The notes beneath the pieces were generated by a model. It was not told the DNA's origin. It made no database searches and worked only from the letters and a program-made list of their open reading frames with translations. From Bacteroidota bacterium (GTDB lineage: Bacteria > Bacteroidota > Bacteroidia > Cytophagales > Cyclobacteriaceae), in NCBI GenBank assembly GCA_023428695.1, contig JAEYWY010000017.1:372001-436000 (forward strand): DNA of 64,000 nt, in the 5' to 3' direction. Positions 9,349 to 18,363 of the stretch are shown piece by piece (positions within the stretch are counted from its first letter, which is position 1; each line of letters opens with the position of its first letter). Position numbers and translations under genes: made by a program.

Positions 9349-12165
9349 TTAGCGACTCAGATACAGATTCCGCTCGGAATATATCTTCATGAAATAGTCG
9401 TCCATAAGGTCGTCGATGAAGTATATCGCCTCTCCTGTAGACTTCATTTCGGGGCCGAGTTCCTTATTCACGTCGGGGAATTTGTGGAAGCTGAATACCG
9501 GTTCCTTGATCGCATACCCTTTGCGTGTCGGGTTGAATGCAAAGTCACGAATTTTCTTCTCGCCCAGCATCACTTTGGTGGCGTAGTTTACGTATGGTTC
9601 GTCGTACGCCTTGCAGATGAACGGTACCGTTCTCGACGCACGCGGATTCGCTTCGATGATATACACTTTATCGTTCTTGATCGCAAACTGAATGTTGATC
9701 AGACCAACCGTTTTCAATGCCACGGCGATTTTTTGTGTATAGTATTCGATCTGTTTGATGATGAAATCACCGAGGTTATATGGCGGCAACACTGCATACG
9801 AATCACCGGAGTGTATTCCCGCAGGTTCAATGTGTTGCATGATCCCGATGATGTAAACGTCTTCACCGTCGCAGATCGCATCCGCTTCAGCTTCGATAGC
9901 ACCATCGAGGAAGTGATCAAGAAGCACCTTGTTATCGGGAAGATGTTTCCAGATGTCAAGGATGTGGTGTTCAAGCTCGTTTTCGTTGATCACGATTTTC
10001 ATACTCTGACCACCGAGAACGTACGACGGGCGAACCAGCAACGGGAAGCCTATGCCTTTCGATACCTCGAGGGCCTCCTCTGCATTTTTCGCTACGCCGA
10101 ATTCAGGATAGGGAATGCCCAGCTCTTTCAACAGACTTGAGAATCGTCCGCGATCTTCGGCAAGGTCAAGGGCTTCGAAGGAGGTTCCAATGATGCGGAT
10201 ACCATATTTATCAAGTTTCTCGGCAAGTTTCAGCGCGGTTTGTCCCCCCAACTGAACGACTACGCCAACCGGTTTCTCGTGTTCAATCAGGTCGTACAAA
10301 TGCTCCCAGAATACCGGCTCGAAATAAAGCTTATCCGCAATATCGAAATCTGTCGATACAGTTTCCGGGTTACAATTGATCATGATCGTCTCGTAACCGC
10401 ATTCTTTCGCGGCAAGTACACCATGAACACAGGAATAGTCAAACTCTATTCCCTGACCAATACGGTTCGGACCTGATCCGAGAACAATTATTTTCTTCTT
10501 ATCAGAGACAATGGATTCGTTCTCCGTATCGAAAGTCGAATAATAGTACGGAGTCTTCGCCTCGAACTCTGCTGAACATGTATCAACAAGTTTGTAGACG
10601 CGTTTGATACCCATCTCAACGCGTTTCGCGCGCACCGCACTTTCCTTACAGTCGAGTATGTGAGCGATTTGCCTGTCGGCGAATCCTTTTTCCTTCGCGC
10701 TGCGCATCAGGTCTGCCGGAAAGTTATCGAGCGAGTACTTCGCGATTTGCTTTTCCAACTCAACGAGTTCTTCAACCTGCTTGAGGAACCACCGGTCAAT
10801 TTTTGTGAGATTGTAAATTGTCTTTAGCGAAATGCCAAGCTTGAATGCGTCATAGATGTGGAAGGCGCGATTCCAGCTGGGGTTCTCGAGACTATAGAGC
10901 AGGTCATCCTGATTTGTAAGTCCTTTTCCATCAGCACCGAGTCCGTTGCGACGAATTTCAAGTGACTGACATGCTTTCTGAAACGCCTCCTGGAAGTTGC
11001 GGCCAATTCCCATTGCTTCTCCAACCGACTTCATCTGCAAACCGAGTTTGCGGTCAGCGCCGTGAAACTTGTCGAAGTTCCAACGCGGAACCTTTACGAT
11101 GACGTAGTCAATAGCAGGTTCGAAATACGCCGTGGTAGTTCCGGTGATGGCGTTTTTCAGTTCATCAAGATTATATCCGATAGCGAGCTTTGCCGCCACT
11201 TTAGCAATTGGATATCCGGTTGCCTTTGAGGCAAGTGCCGACGAACGCGATACACGCGGGTTGATCTCGATGCCGATAATATCCTCGTCGTCGTTCGGAT
11301 TGAGGGCAAACTGCACGTTACAACCACCAGCGAACATGCCGATGCCATTCATCATTTTGATGGCGAGGTTACGCATCCGCTGATACACAGTGTCGGGCAG
11401 TGTCATTGCAGGTGCAACTGTGATCGAGTCACCGGTGTGTATGCCCATTGGATCGAAGTTTTCGATCGAACAGATAATGATTACGTTGCCGATGTTATCA
11501 CGAAGCAATTCAAGCTCGTATTCCTTCCATCCAAGGATACTTTGTTCAACCAACACCTCGTGGATAGGCGAAGCGTGCAAACCGCGGTTCAGCGCCTCAT
11601 CGAATTCTTCCGGTTTGTTTACAAAAGCGCCTCCGGTTCCGCCAAGTGTATAAGACGGACGAATAACTAGCGGAAAACCGATATCCTGGGCAATTTCCTT
11701 TCCCATGAGGAAGGACGTCGCGGTGCCTCCCTTACATACGCCAACGCCGAGTTCCAGCATCCGAAGGCGAAACTTCTCGCGGTCCTCGGTGGTCTCAATG
11801 GCCTTGATATCGACACCAATGATGCGAACACCGTAGTGTTGCCAGATACCTGCCTTATCGCACTCAATACAAAGATTTAACGCTGTCTGGCCACCCATTG
11901 TCGGGAGAACGGCGTCGATATTATGCTTCTCGAGAATCTCGCGGATTGATTTCTTGGTCAGGGGTTTGAGATAGACGTGATCGGCGGTCACTTTGTCAGT
12001 CATGATTGTCGCCGGATTGGAGTTGATCAAAACAACTTCGATCCCCTCTTCCCGGAGTGAACGCGACGCCTGCGAGCCGGAGTAGTCGAATTCACATGCT
12101 TGACCGATAATAATAGGACCGCTCCCGATGATCAGGACGGAGCGAATACTTCTGTCTCTTGGCAT
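9349..12165 (-). CDS. carB: Carbamoyl-phosphate synthase large subunit, lacking the MGS-like allosteric domain
   Basis: CarB makes carbamoyl phosphate from bicarbonate, ATP and glutamine-derived ammonia for pyrimidine and arginine synthesis. Both halves are present, each opening with the pre-ATP-grasp motif (VLIIGSGPIIIGQACEFDYS near the N-terminus, IIVLGSGPNRIGQGIEFDYS midway) and each with an ATP-grasp fold. The protein is about 938 residues and stops at MKIYSERNLYLSR. The C-terminal MGS-like domain that binds UMP, IMP and ornithine in the 1073-residue E. coli enzyme is absent, as in many Bacteroidota. I chose ATG 12165. A further in-frame ATG at 12198 falls inside a promoter-like element, and MPRDRSIRSVLIIG fits the family. 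No carA is adjacent. Confidence 0.96.
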   Translation of the reverse strand: MPRDRSIRSVLIIGSGPIIIGQACEFDYSGSQASRSLREEGIEVVLINSNPATIMTDKVTADHVYLKPLTKKSIREILEKHNIDAVLPTMGGQTALNLCIECDKAGIWQHYGVRIIGVDIKAIETTEDREKFRLRMLELGVGVCKGGTATSFLMGKEIAQDIGFPLVIRPSYTLGGTGGAFVNKPEEFDEALNRGLHASPIHEVLVEQSILGWKEYELELLRDNIGNVIIICSIENFDPMGIHTGDSITVAPAMTLPDTVYQRMRNLAIKMMNGIGMFAGGCNVQFALNPNDDEDIIGIEINPRVSRSSALASKATGYPIAKVAAKLAIGYNLDELKNAITGTTTAYFEPAIDYVIVKVPRWNFDKFHGADRKLGLQMKSVGEAMGIGRNFQEAFQKACQSLEIRRNGLGADGKGLTNQDDLLYSLENPSWNRAFHIYDAFKLGISLKTIYNLTKIDRWFLKQVEELVELEKQIAKYSLDNFPADLMRSAKEKGFADRQIAHILDCKESAVRAKRVEMGIKRVYKLVDTCSAEFEAKTPYYYSTFDTENESIVSDKKKIIVLGSGPNRIGQGIEFDYSCVHGVLAAKECGYETIMINCNPETVSTDFDIADKLYFEPVFWEHLYDLIEHEKPVGVVVQLGGQTALKLAEKLDKYGIRIIGTSFEALDLAEDRGRFSSLLKELGIPYPEFGVAKNAEEALEVSKGIGFPLLVRPSYVLGGQSMKIVINENELEHHILDIWKHLPDNKVLLDHFLDGAIEAEADAICDGEDVYIIGIMQHIEPAGIHSGDSYAVLPPYNLGDFIIKQIEYYTQKIAVALKTVGLINIQFAIKNDKVYIIEANPRASRTVPFICKAYDEPYVNYATKVMLGEKKIRDFAFNPTRKGYAIKEPVFSFHKFPDVNKELGPEMKSTGEAIYFIDDLMDDYFMKIYSERNLYLSR

Positions 12166-12195
12166 TTTTTTCTTTTTGGGTAGGATAAAATTGCG

Positions 12196-12203
12196 CAAAA
12201 ATA
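12196..12203 (-). promoter_or_regulatory. Bacteroidota -7 promoter element for carB
   Basis: The minus strand reads TATTTTTG, a perfect TAnnTTTG match, with a TGTTT block 19 bp upstream in the -33 position. It implies a short leader of about 25 nt and overlaps the alternative upstream ATG of carB, which argues for the start at 12165. Confidence 0.5.
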
Positions 12204-12371
12204 AAACGGAGATCGGAATCCGAAACAGATTTGGCGATTAAATCTTGATTTTCTTTTTGCCGGAAGCGACATCAGTTGCCAATCAATCGCCAACGGTGTA
12301 AAAAGAAGTTTTAGAACGCGCGGTTAAACCGTTTGAAGGCGATATTTGGACCGATCTGCAATCAATTGTGT

Positions 12372-14066
12372 ATGAACCTTAACATCGACGCCAAAGCCGG
12401 GAATACATACGACGCCATCGTGGTCGGTTCGGGCATCAGCGGCGGGTGGGCCGCCAAAGAATTGTGTGAAAAAGGTTTGAAGGTGCTTTTGGTAGAGCGT
12501 GGCAAACCGATGGCCCATCCCAGTTATCCGACGGCGATGTCTGACCCCTGGACAATACCGCACGGCGGAATGCTCACACGTGAAGACCGTGAAACACATC
12601 CGGTGCAGTGCCGCCATTTCAGCTTTCAGGGGGATAACAAGCATTTCTATATCAATGACGTGGATAACCCGTACAACGAGGTGAAACGTTTTGACTGGAT
12701 TCGCGCCGACGTCGTGGGCGGAAGATCGCTGCTGTGGGGGCGCCATTGCTATCGTTTCACCGATCTCGACTTCGAGGCCAACCTCCGCGACGGTTATGGC
12801 GTCGACTGGCCTATCCGTTACAAGGATCTCGAACCGTATTACAAATATGCAGAGCGGTATATTGGCGTCAGCGGGCAGCCTGAGGGTTTGCCGCATTTCC
12901 CCGACGGCGAGTTTCTGCCACCCATGGAGATGAACTGCGTTGAACGACACTTTCGTTCGCAGATGGAAAAACACTTTCCGGGACGTCGTGTGACAATTGG
13001 CCGCGTTGCTAATCTTACAGCACCTGTAAAAGGACGCGGCGTCTGCCAATTCCGAAACATGTGCCATCGCGGTTGCCCTTACGGCGCTTACTTCAGCACA
13101 AACGCAAGTACTCTTCCTGCAGCTTTTGCGACTGGCAATCTAACTCTGCTTCCGAATTCCCTGGTTAACCGGGTTTTGTATGATGAAACCCGGAAAAAAG
13201 CAACGGGAATCGAAGTAATCGACGTCGACACGAATACAACGACAGAATATTATTCACGTGTCCTCTTCCTGAACGCGTCCACACTTGGAACTACATTCAT
13301 TTTATTGAATTCAACCTCCAATCGTTTTCCCAACGGATTCGGAAACGACAGCGACATGGTGGGTCGCAATCTGATGGATCATCACAAACAAGCCGGTGCT
13401 TCAGCGGAGGTGGAAGGTTTTGACGACAAGTACTATTCAGGAAGAAGAGCAAACGGAATTTATGTTCCGCGCTTTCGCAATCTCAACGGTGACAAGCGCG
13501 ATTACGTGCGCGGATTTGGATTGATGGGCGGGGGTGGACGACGAGGCTGGAATGAATACACAAATTCCACGGCAATAGGAGCACAACTGAAAGAAGCGGT
13601 GACACTACCCGGTGGCTGGGCGATCTCGCTTAACGGTTACGGCGAATGTCTCCCCTACACAGACAATCGTGTAACGCTTGACACCAGTCGCACTGATAAA
13701 TGGGGCCGACCTGTTTTGTCTGTTGATTGTTCCTTCCGTGAAAACGAATTGAAGATGCAGGCTGACATGGCTGCAAGCGCACGGGAAATGCTTGAGGCAG
13801 CGGGTTTCACAAACGTCCGAAGTTACGTAAACACGTCTTTTCCCGGGAATGCCAATCACGAGATGGGTACAGCGCGAATGGGACGCGATCAGAAAACGTC
13901 AGTGCTGAACGCCTTTAACCAGATGCATGCAGTTAACAACGTGTTCATCACTGATGGTTCGTGCATGACATCAAATTCGAGCGTCAATCCTTCACTCACA
14001 TACATGGCACTGACTATTCGCGCGTGTGAGTATGCAGTCAGGGAATTGAACCGTCAGTCGATTTGA
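12372..14066 (+). CDS. GMC-family FAD-dependent oxidoreductase
   Basis: The 564-residue protein has an N-terminal FAD-binding Rossmann motif (VVGSGISGGWAAKELCEKGL then a terminal VERG) and a Cys-rich stretch around MCHRGCPYGAYFSTNAS. It also has the C-terminal catalytic region NHEMGTARMG and the closing NPSLTYMALTIRACEYAV. This matches the GMC branch that oxidises sugars or sugar alcohols (gluconate 2-dehydrogenase or glucoside 3-dehydrogenase-like). I chose ATG 12372 over TTG 12333. Family relatives usually sit beside a small gluconate_2-dh3 subunit, and none is present here. There is no obvious Tat or Sec signal, so export would need a partner. Substrate unknown. Formation of 3-keto sugars feeding the DUF1080 proteins is inference. 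Confidence 0.88.
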   Translation: MNLNIDAKAGNTYDAIVVGSGISGGWAAKELCEKGLKVLLVERGKPMAHPSYPTAMSDPWTIPHGGMLTREDRETHPVQCRHFSFQGDNKHFYINDVDNPYNEVKRFDWIRADVVGGRSLLWGRHCYRFTDLDFEANLRDGYGVDWPIRYKDLEPYYKYAERYIGVSGQPEGLPHFPDGEFLPPMEMNCVERHFRSQMEKHFPGRRVTIGRVANLTAPVKGRGVCQFRNMCHRGCPYGAYFSTNASTLPAAFATGNLTLLPNSLVNRVLYDETRKKATGIEVIDVDTNTTTEYYSRVLFLNASTLGTTFILLNSTSNRFPNGFGNDSDMVGRNLMDHHKQAGASAEVEGFDDKYYSGRRANGIYVPRFRNLNGDKRDYVRGFGLMGGGGRRGWNEYTNSTAIGAQLKEAVTLPGGWAISLNGYGECLPYTDNRVTLDTSRTDKWGRPVLSVDCSFRENELKMQADMAASAREMLEAAGFTNVRSYVNTSFPGNANHEMGTARMGRDQKTSVLNAFNQMHAVNNVFITDGSCMTSNSSVNPSLTYMALTIRACEYAVRELNRQSI

Positions 14067-14082
14067 AAGAATATCCAGCGCG

Positions 14083-15414
14083 TCAGATCATTCCACGCGC
14101 TTTCAGTTCCAGGTATTTGTTGATTGTATTTACCGTGAGATTTTCCGGTGCGGTAAGCATCGCCTGGATACCATTACGCGCGAGTTCTTTTATGATTAGT
14201 TTTTTGTCGTAACTGAATTTTTCCGCTATCGCCTTGTGATAAATCGCTTTAAGATCAGATGCAGGCGTCTCAAGAAGGGACTTCATTTCAGTGTTTTCGA
14301 AGAAGATGACAACAAGCAAATGTTGCTTCGCCAGTTGGCGCAGATACGGAATCTGACGTTGCAATCCGTAAATAGATTCGAAATTCGTAAACAGGAGCAA
14401 CAGACTGCGCTGCGTAATCTTCCGGTTTATGTGATTGCTTAATACCGAGAAGTCGGATTCACGATACGCCGTCTTCTGGTTGTAAAGCACCTCCATGATC
14501 TTACCTATCTGGCTCGCCTGTTTTCCCGCAGGAAGCGATGCATTGATCTTGTCCTGGAATGTAATCAATCCGGCTTTGTCTGATTTCTTAATCGCAATGT
14601 TTGAGATGACCAGACTTGCATTAATGGCATAGTCGAGCAGGCTCATTCCGGCAAAGGGCATTCGCATAAGTCGGCCCTTGTCGATCACACTGAACACCTG
14701 TTGTGAACGCTCATCCTGATAGTGGTTAACCATCAGTTCCATCTTCCGCGCAGTAGCCTTCCAGTTGATCGTACGGATGTCGTCACCGCCCACGTATTCG
14801 CGGATCAGTTCGAACTCCATATTATGACCGATCTTCCGGATCTTTTTGATCCCTACCATGGTAAGCCGGTTCGAAATTGCCAGCAGTTCATATTTCCGCA
14901 TCTGAATAAACGACGGATACACCGGTACCATCGCATCTGCCGAAAAACTGAATCTCCTGCAAAGCAGCTTCAATGGCGTGCTTACATAAACATTCACTGC
15001 ACCAAATGAGTACTCACCCCGCTTCACAGGCCGCAAATTGTAACGTATCACACGTGAATCGCCGGCGCCGACGTCGAGTTTCACGAGCATATCACGTTTC
15101 TGAAACTGATGTGGAATTTCATCAATAACTTCAAGACTTGCCTTAAATGGATAGAAGTTCTCGATGTGCAGGCGGATTTCGTTTTCGTCGCCGTTGGAAA
15201 GCCGATCCGGAGCAAACCGATGGCCGTGCAAGCCCTTACGTGTGCGATAGAGCAATACGATGTCAGTCAGAATAACAGCCAGGAAAAGATAGAACAGAAT
15301 CTTCGGAACGATAATCAGACCCGGTACGAGAAATGAAAAAATGAAAAGCGCGACGAGCACGCCGGCGGCAATGAACAGCCTTTCATTTAGATATAATGAC
15401 CGCAGCAACTTCAC
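14083..15414 (-). CDS. DUF58 domain protein (vWA-like), partner of MoxR ATPase
   Basis: The 443-residue protein has two N-terminal membrane helices (about 12-30 and 34-55), an outward-facing beta region, and a DUF58 core. The core shows the signature DIRTINWKATARKMELMVNH then YQDERSQQVFSVIDKGR. DUF58 proteins are related to vWA domains and are nearly always encoded beside a MoxR ATPase. Here GTG 15414 begins directly after the moxR stop codon, so the two are translationally coupled. It is the last gene of the cluster. The established picture is of a chaperone-like MoxR/vWA pair. The client is unknown. Confidence 0.88.
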   Translation of the reverse strand: MKLLRSLYLNERLFIAAGVLVALFIFSFLVPGLIIVPKILFYLFLAVILTDIVLLYRTRKGLHGHRFAPDRLSNGDENEIRLHIENFYPFKASLEVIDEIPHQFQKRDMLVKLDVGAGDSRVIRYNLRPVKRGEYSFGAVNVYVSTPLKLLCRRFSFSADAMVPVYPSFIQMRKYELLAISNRLTMVGIKKIRKIGHNMEFELIREYVGGDDIRTINWKATARKMELMVNHYQDERSQQVFSVIDKGRLMRMPFAGMSLLDYAINASLVISNIAIKKSDKAGLITFQDKINASLPAGKQASQIGKIMEVLYNQKTAYRESDFSVLSNHINRKITQRSLLLLFTNFESIYGLQRQIPYLRQLAKQHLLVVIFFENTEMKSLLETPASDLKAIYHKAIAEKFSYDKKLIIKELARNGIQAMLTAPENLTVNTINKYLELKARGMI

Positions 15415-16392
15415 TTAGCGGGGAACTTCAACTTTATCAACGATTTGAATAACGACTTCATCCGCGGTGGCGCCTTCCATTTCCTTGTCGGGCGTTAACA
15501 TGATCCTGTGCCGCAACACGGGGACGGCAATTGTTTTTATGTCTTCCGGTGTTACAAAATCACGACCCTGCAATGCTGCATAAGCTTTTGAACCATTGAG
15601 AATTGCAACAGACGCTCGCGGCGATGCACCCAGAAACAGGGCGGGATTGCTGCGTGTATCATGAACGATCTGCGCGATGTAACGAAGTAAATGCTGCTCA
15701 ATAAATACCTGCTGCACCAAAGCCCGGTAGTGTTGAATTTCTTCCGCGGTCAATACCTGACCCACATCCGTAAGCGCAGCATTTCCTTTCCGGGAATGGT
15801 GACCTTCGATAATGGTCACCTCTTCATCAAGCGACGGATATGAAACGAGTATCTTGAACAGAAAGCGATCAAGTTGCGCTTCAGGGAGGCGATATGTTCC
15901 TTCATGTTCCACAGGGTTCTGTGTCGCTACTACGAGATATGGCGCCTGCAACGGATATGTCGTTCCGTCTACCGTCACCTGACGTTCTTCCATTACTTCA
16001 AACAGCGCTGCCTGGGTTTTGGCAGGAGCACGGTTGATTTCGTCGATGAGGCAGATATTTGTAAAGATCGGTCCCGCTTTAAATTCGAATGCCGATGTCT
16101 TCATATTGAAGATTGACGTTCCGAGCACATCAGACGGCATAAGGTCGGGTGTGAACTGTATGCGCGAGAATTTCACCGAGATGATCCGGCTCAGTAATTT
16201 CGAGGTTAACGTCTTTGCAACGCCGGGAACACCTTCGATCAGAACGTGTCCATCTGCAAGGATCGCAGTGATCAAAAGGTCAACCATTTGTTCCTGACCG
16301 ATGATGACTTTACCTATCTCTGCGCGAATTTTCTGCAGACTTTCATTAAGCGCCGAAAGATCAACGCGGTTTTGAAAAACATTCTCTTCCAT
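15415..16392 (-). CDS. MoxR-family AAA+ ATPase
   Basis: The 325-residue protein has Walker A GVPGVAKT, Walker B ICLIDEINRAP, sensor ATQNPVEHEGTYRLPEAQLDRF and the C-terminal lid, all standard for MoxR ATPases. These act on vWA-domain partners in assembly or activation of other complexes. I placed the start at ATG 16392 (MEENVFQNRVDLSALNESLQ). A TTG 21 nt upstream is less likely. It sits between DUF58 and DUF4350 genes in a compact operon. Confidence 0.93.
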   Translation of the reverse strand: MEENVFQNRVDLSALNESLQKIRAEIGKVIIGQEQMVDLLITAILADGHVLIEGVPGVAKTLTSKLLSRIISVKFSRIQFTPDLMPSDVLGTSIFNMKTSAFEFKAGPIFTNICLIDEINRAPAKTQAALFEVMEERQVTVDGTTYPLQAPYLVVATQNPVEHEGTYRLPEAQLDRFLFKILVSYPSLDEEVTIIEGHHSRKGNAALTDVGQVLTAEEIQHYRALVQQVFIEQHLLRYIAQIVHDTRSNPALFLGASPRASVAILNGSKAYAALQGRDFVTPEDIKTIAVPVLRHRIMLTPDKEMEGATADEVVIQIVDKVEVPR

Positions 16393-16415
16393 AGTTTTAT
16401 TATCCGGTAACAATA

Positions 16416-17588
16416 TTACAAGTTACATTTTTCTATTTGTGAATTCAGGTCCGTAAGCTGATCAGCGGTAATTGCCTTCGCATTGCGTACCTGTTCAATT
16501 TGTTTGAACAGATCGCGAATAAGTTTCTGGTCAGTAGCCGACTTCTTGCTCAGCAGTTCAAAAAAAGTATCGTCAGTTTTTGTCGTACTCAGTCCATACC
16601 GGGAACGGACGTGCTCAAGCAGGAACAGAATCTTCTTCTCAGCGATGTTGCGATGATCACTTCGTTGGTAGTAGAGATTTCCAATCGTTCCGACAAATTC
16701 CAGCGTAGTGTTGGCGAGTGGCGTAATGACAGGAATAATCCGCTGCCGGCGTTTCATGGCGAAAATCATGTAGGCAAGCAATGAGATTACAAGAATGTAA
16801 TAGGCCCAGCGCAGTGGTTCAGTGGTCAGAATAAACCTCAATGGTGTCTGAACCTCAAACCGGCCCTTCTGGTAATATTGAGTCCACGTCAACTTATCTT
16901 CAGGGAGGTAGGAAAACGTATTCGTGATGAATTGGTGGTTCTCCTCCTTTAACGCGTAGATGTTTGTGAATGCAAGTGGTGTGCTGTTCAGAATGATGGC
17001 CCCTTTTCCATGGGCGATTCGTATGGTCACAGGGTTCCCCTGGTCATTCCTGGCGATGACAGTTGTCGAAAGCGAATCGAAATCGACAAAATAGTTACGA
17101 ATGTTGTCGTGGCGGTACACATACCGTTGTGTTGTATCAAAGGTCGATGCCACGAATCTAAGGGAAGCTGTATCCGGCAATTGAATACCAGGTATTCCGG
17201 AAAAATAGCCCGAAGTATTAAACTCCAATGTATCGCTCAGGTGGCCCCAATAATACTGTGCGGAAATAAACACCGACCCACCCTTGTTGACAAATTCGAG
17301 CAATGCGTCAGTATCGGATTTATCGACACTAACCCCTGTCGTTATAACGAAGACGCCCTCGTTGGCCTTGAGTGAATCTTTTAATTCATAAAGCGTGAGG
17401 TACGAGTTCGTCGGCGTCTTTCCAAACGAGGACTCCAGCAGTTTATGGATCGCGTAAGCCCCATAAGGATTTTTATCCTCGGGATCGAATGTAACGGTCC
17501 AATCGTATTGTTTCGGACTGGTGAGTTTTATGAGCGCATATACACCAACTATTCCTACCACGTACAGTATGTATTTCCAGTCCTTCAT
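16416..17588 (-). CDS. DUF4350 domain membrane protein
   Basis: The 390-residue protein has an N-terminal membrane helix (residues 5-22) and a large extracytoplasmic DUF4350 domain with the conserved start DPEDKNPYGAYAIHKLLESS and GKGAIILNSTPLAFTNIY. A second helix at about 262-282 and a cytoplasmic tail follow. The domain resembles glutamine amidotransferase-like (GATase) folds without evident catalysis. It overlaps the upstream DUF4129 gene by 4 bp (ATGA). DUF4350 is a regular member of MoxR/DUF58/DUF4129 clusters. Its role is unknown. Confidence 0.85.
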   Translation of the reverse strand: MKDWKYILYVVGIVGVYALIKLTSPKQYDWTVTFDPEDKNPYGAYAIHKLLESSFGKTPTNSYLTLYELKDSLKANEGVFVITTGVSVDKSDTDALLEFVNKGGSVFISAQYYWGHLSDTLEFNTSGYFSGIPGIQLPDTASLRFVASTFDTTQRYVYRHDNIRNYFVDFDSLSTTVIARNDQGNPVTIRIAHGKGAIILNSTPLAFTNIYALKEENHQFITNTFSYLPEDKLTWTQYYQKGRFEVQTPLRFILTTEPLRWAYYILVISLLAYMIFAMKRRQRIIPVITPLANTTLEFVGTIGNLYYQRSDHRNIAEKKILFLLEHVRSRYGLSTTKTDDTFFELLSKKSATDQKLIRDLFKQIEQVRNAKAITADQLTDLNSQIEKCNL

Positions 17589-18361
17589 TTCACATTTTCT
17601 TTCCAGCCAATGAAGATACCGTTAACCTTATCGAACAAATCACGGCTTACTGTGAAATTGCCGTACCATGCGTAGTCGAAATAGTAACTTAACTGACGAA
17701 GCCATTGACGGACCTGACCTTCCTTGATTTCGAGTACATAGTCGTGATTCGTCTTGCCCTGCTCCCAGGTGATATGTTGTTTGTCGGACAGTATTTTTAG
17801 TGCGTACAGAAAAATGAGCCGGATACCACGGCGGTAATCGCCCGACATAACTGCATTCTGAATTTCACGATCGAAGTCTATTTCATGAATATTCTCCTCA
17901 AATACTGTCGCTTTGATTGCCGATGCGCCCTCACCTGAATAGAACACCTTGAACGCATCTACCTTGAGGATGAGCATTACGATCAGGACAATGGCGCCGA
18001 GGCCAAGCACGTACAACAGGAGTCGGCCCCAGCTTGTTTCCTCTGCAGCACCCAGTATTTCCCGAATGAGCATAGCAAGCCAAATCAGAAAACGTTCCCA
18101 CATGCTTTCCGCAATTGTGGGAGGTTGCTCGTATTGCATCTCGGGATCGTCCTTCAGGGTTTGAACCAATTCCGGGTCAGCATTGCGGGCTTTTATTTCC
18201 AAAGAGTCTGCCACGCCGTGCGGTGGACTTTCATCATCGTCATCATCATCGATTAACCCTTCTACAAAAGCTGAATCAACGACGATCTCGTGAACCTGTG
18301 GATACGCGGAGAACGACCAAAGGAGTGTGAATAATATGAGAAGTTTTTTCAGGACCTCCAT
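17585..18361 (-). CDS. DUF4129 domain membrane protein
   Basis: The 258-residue protein has a signal peptide or anchor (MEVLKKLLILFTLLWSFSAY then PQ), an acidic patch LIDDDDDDES, a membrane helix near 108-130, and a C-terminal cytoplasmic DUF4129 segment. That segment holds the conserved TWEQGKTNHDYVLEI and YYFDYAWYGNFTV. Start ATG 18361 was chosen over a TTG 6 nt upstream. It lies 2 bp after the stop of the upstream membrane-protein gene and overlaps DUF4350 by 4 bp. DUF4129 occurs with MoxR/DUF58 in several phyla. Function unknown. Confidence 0.85.
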   Translation of the reverse strand: MEVLKKLLILFTLLWSFSAYPQVHEIVVDSAFVEGLIDDDDDDESPPHGVADSLEIKARNADPELVQTLKDDPEMQYEQPPTIAESMWERFLIWLAMLIREILGAAEETSWGRLLLYVLGLGAIVLIVMLILKVDAFKVFYSGEGASAIKATVFEENIHEIDFDREIQNAVMSGDYRRGIRLIFLYALKILSDKQHITWEQGKTNHDYVLEIKEGQVRQWLRQLSYYFDYAWYGNFTVSRDLFDKVNGIFIGWKENVK

Positions 18362-18363
18362 TT

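Noticed and set aside
12166..12198. Upstream in-frame ATG of carB at 12198
   Set aside because: It overlaps a perfect TAnnTTTG element and adds a Lys-rich stretch absent from CarB relatives.
12324..13067. 247-codon minus-strand frame over the GMC gene
   Set aside because: It is antisense to an enzyme with intact FAD motifs, and the composition (many His, Arg, Cys) is that of a shadow frame.
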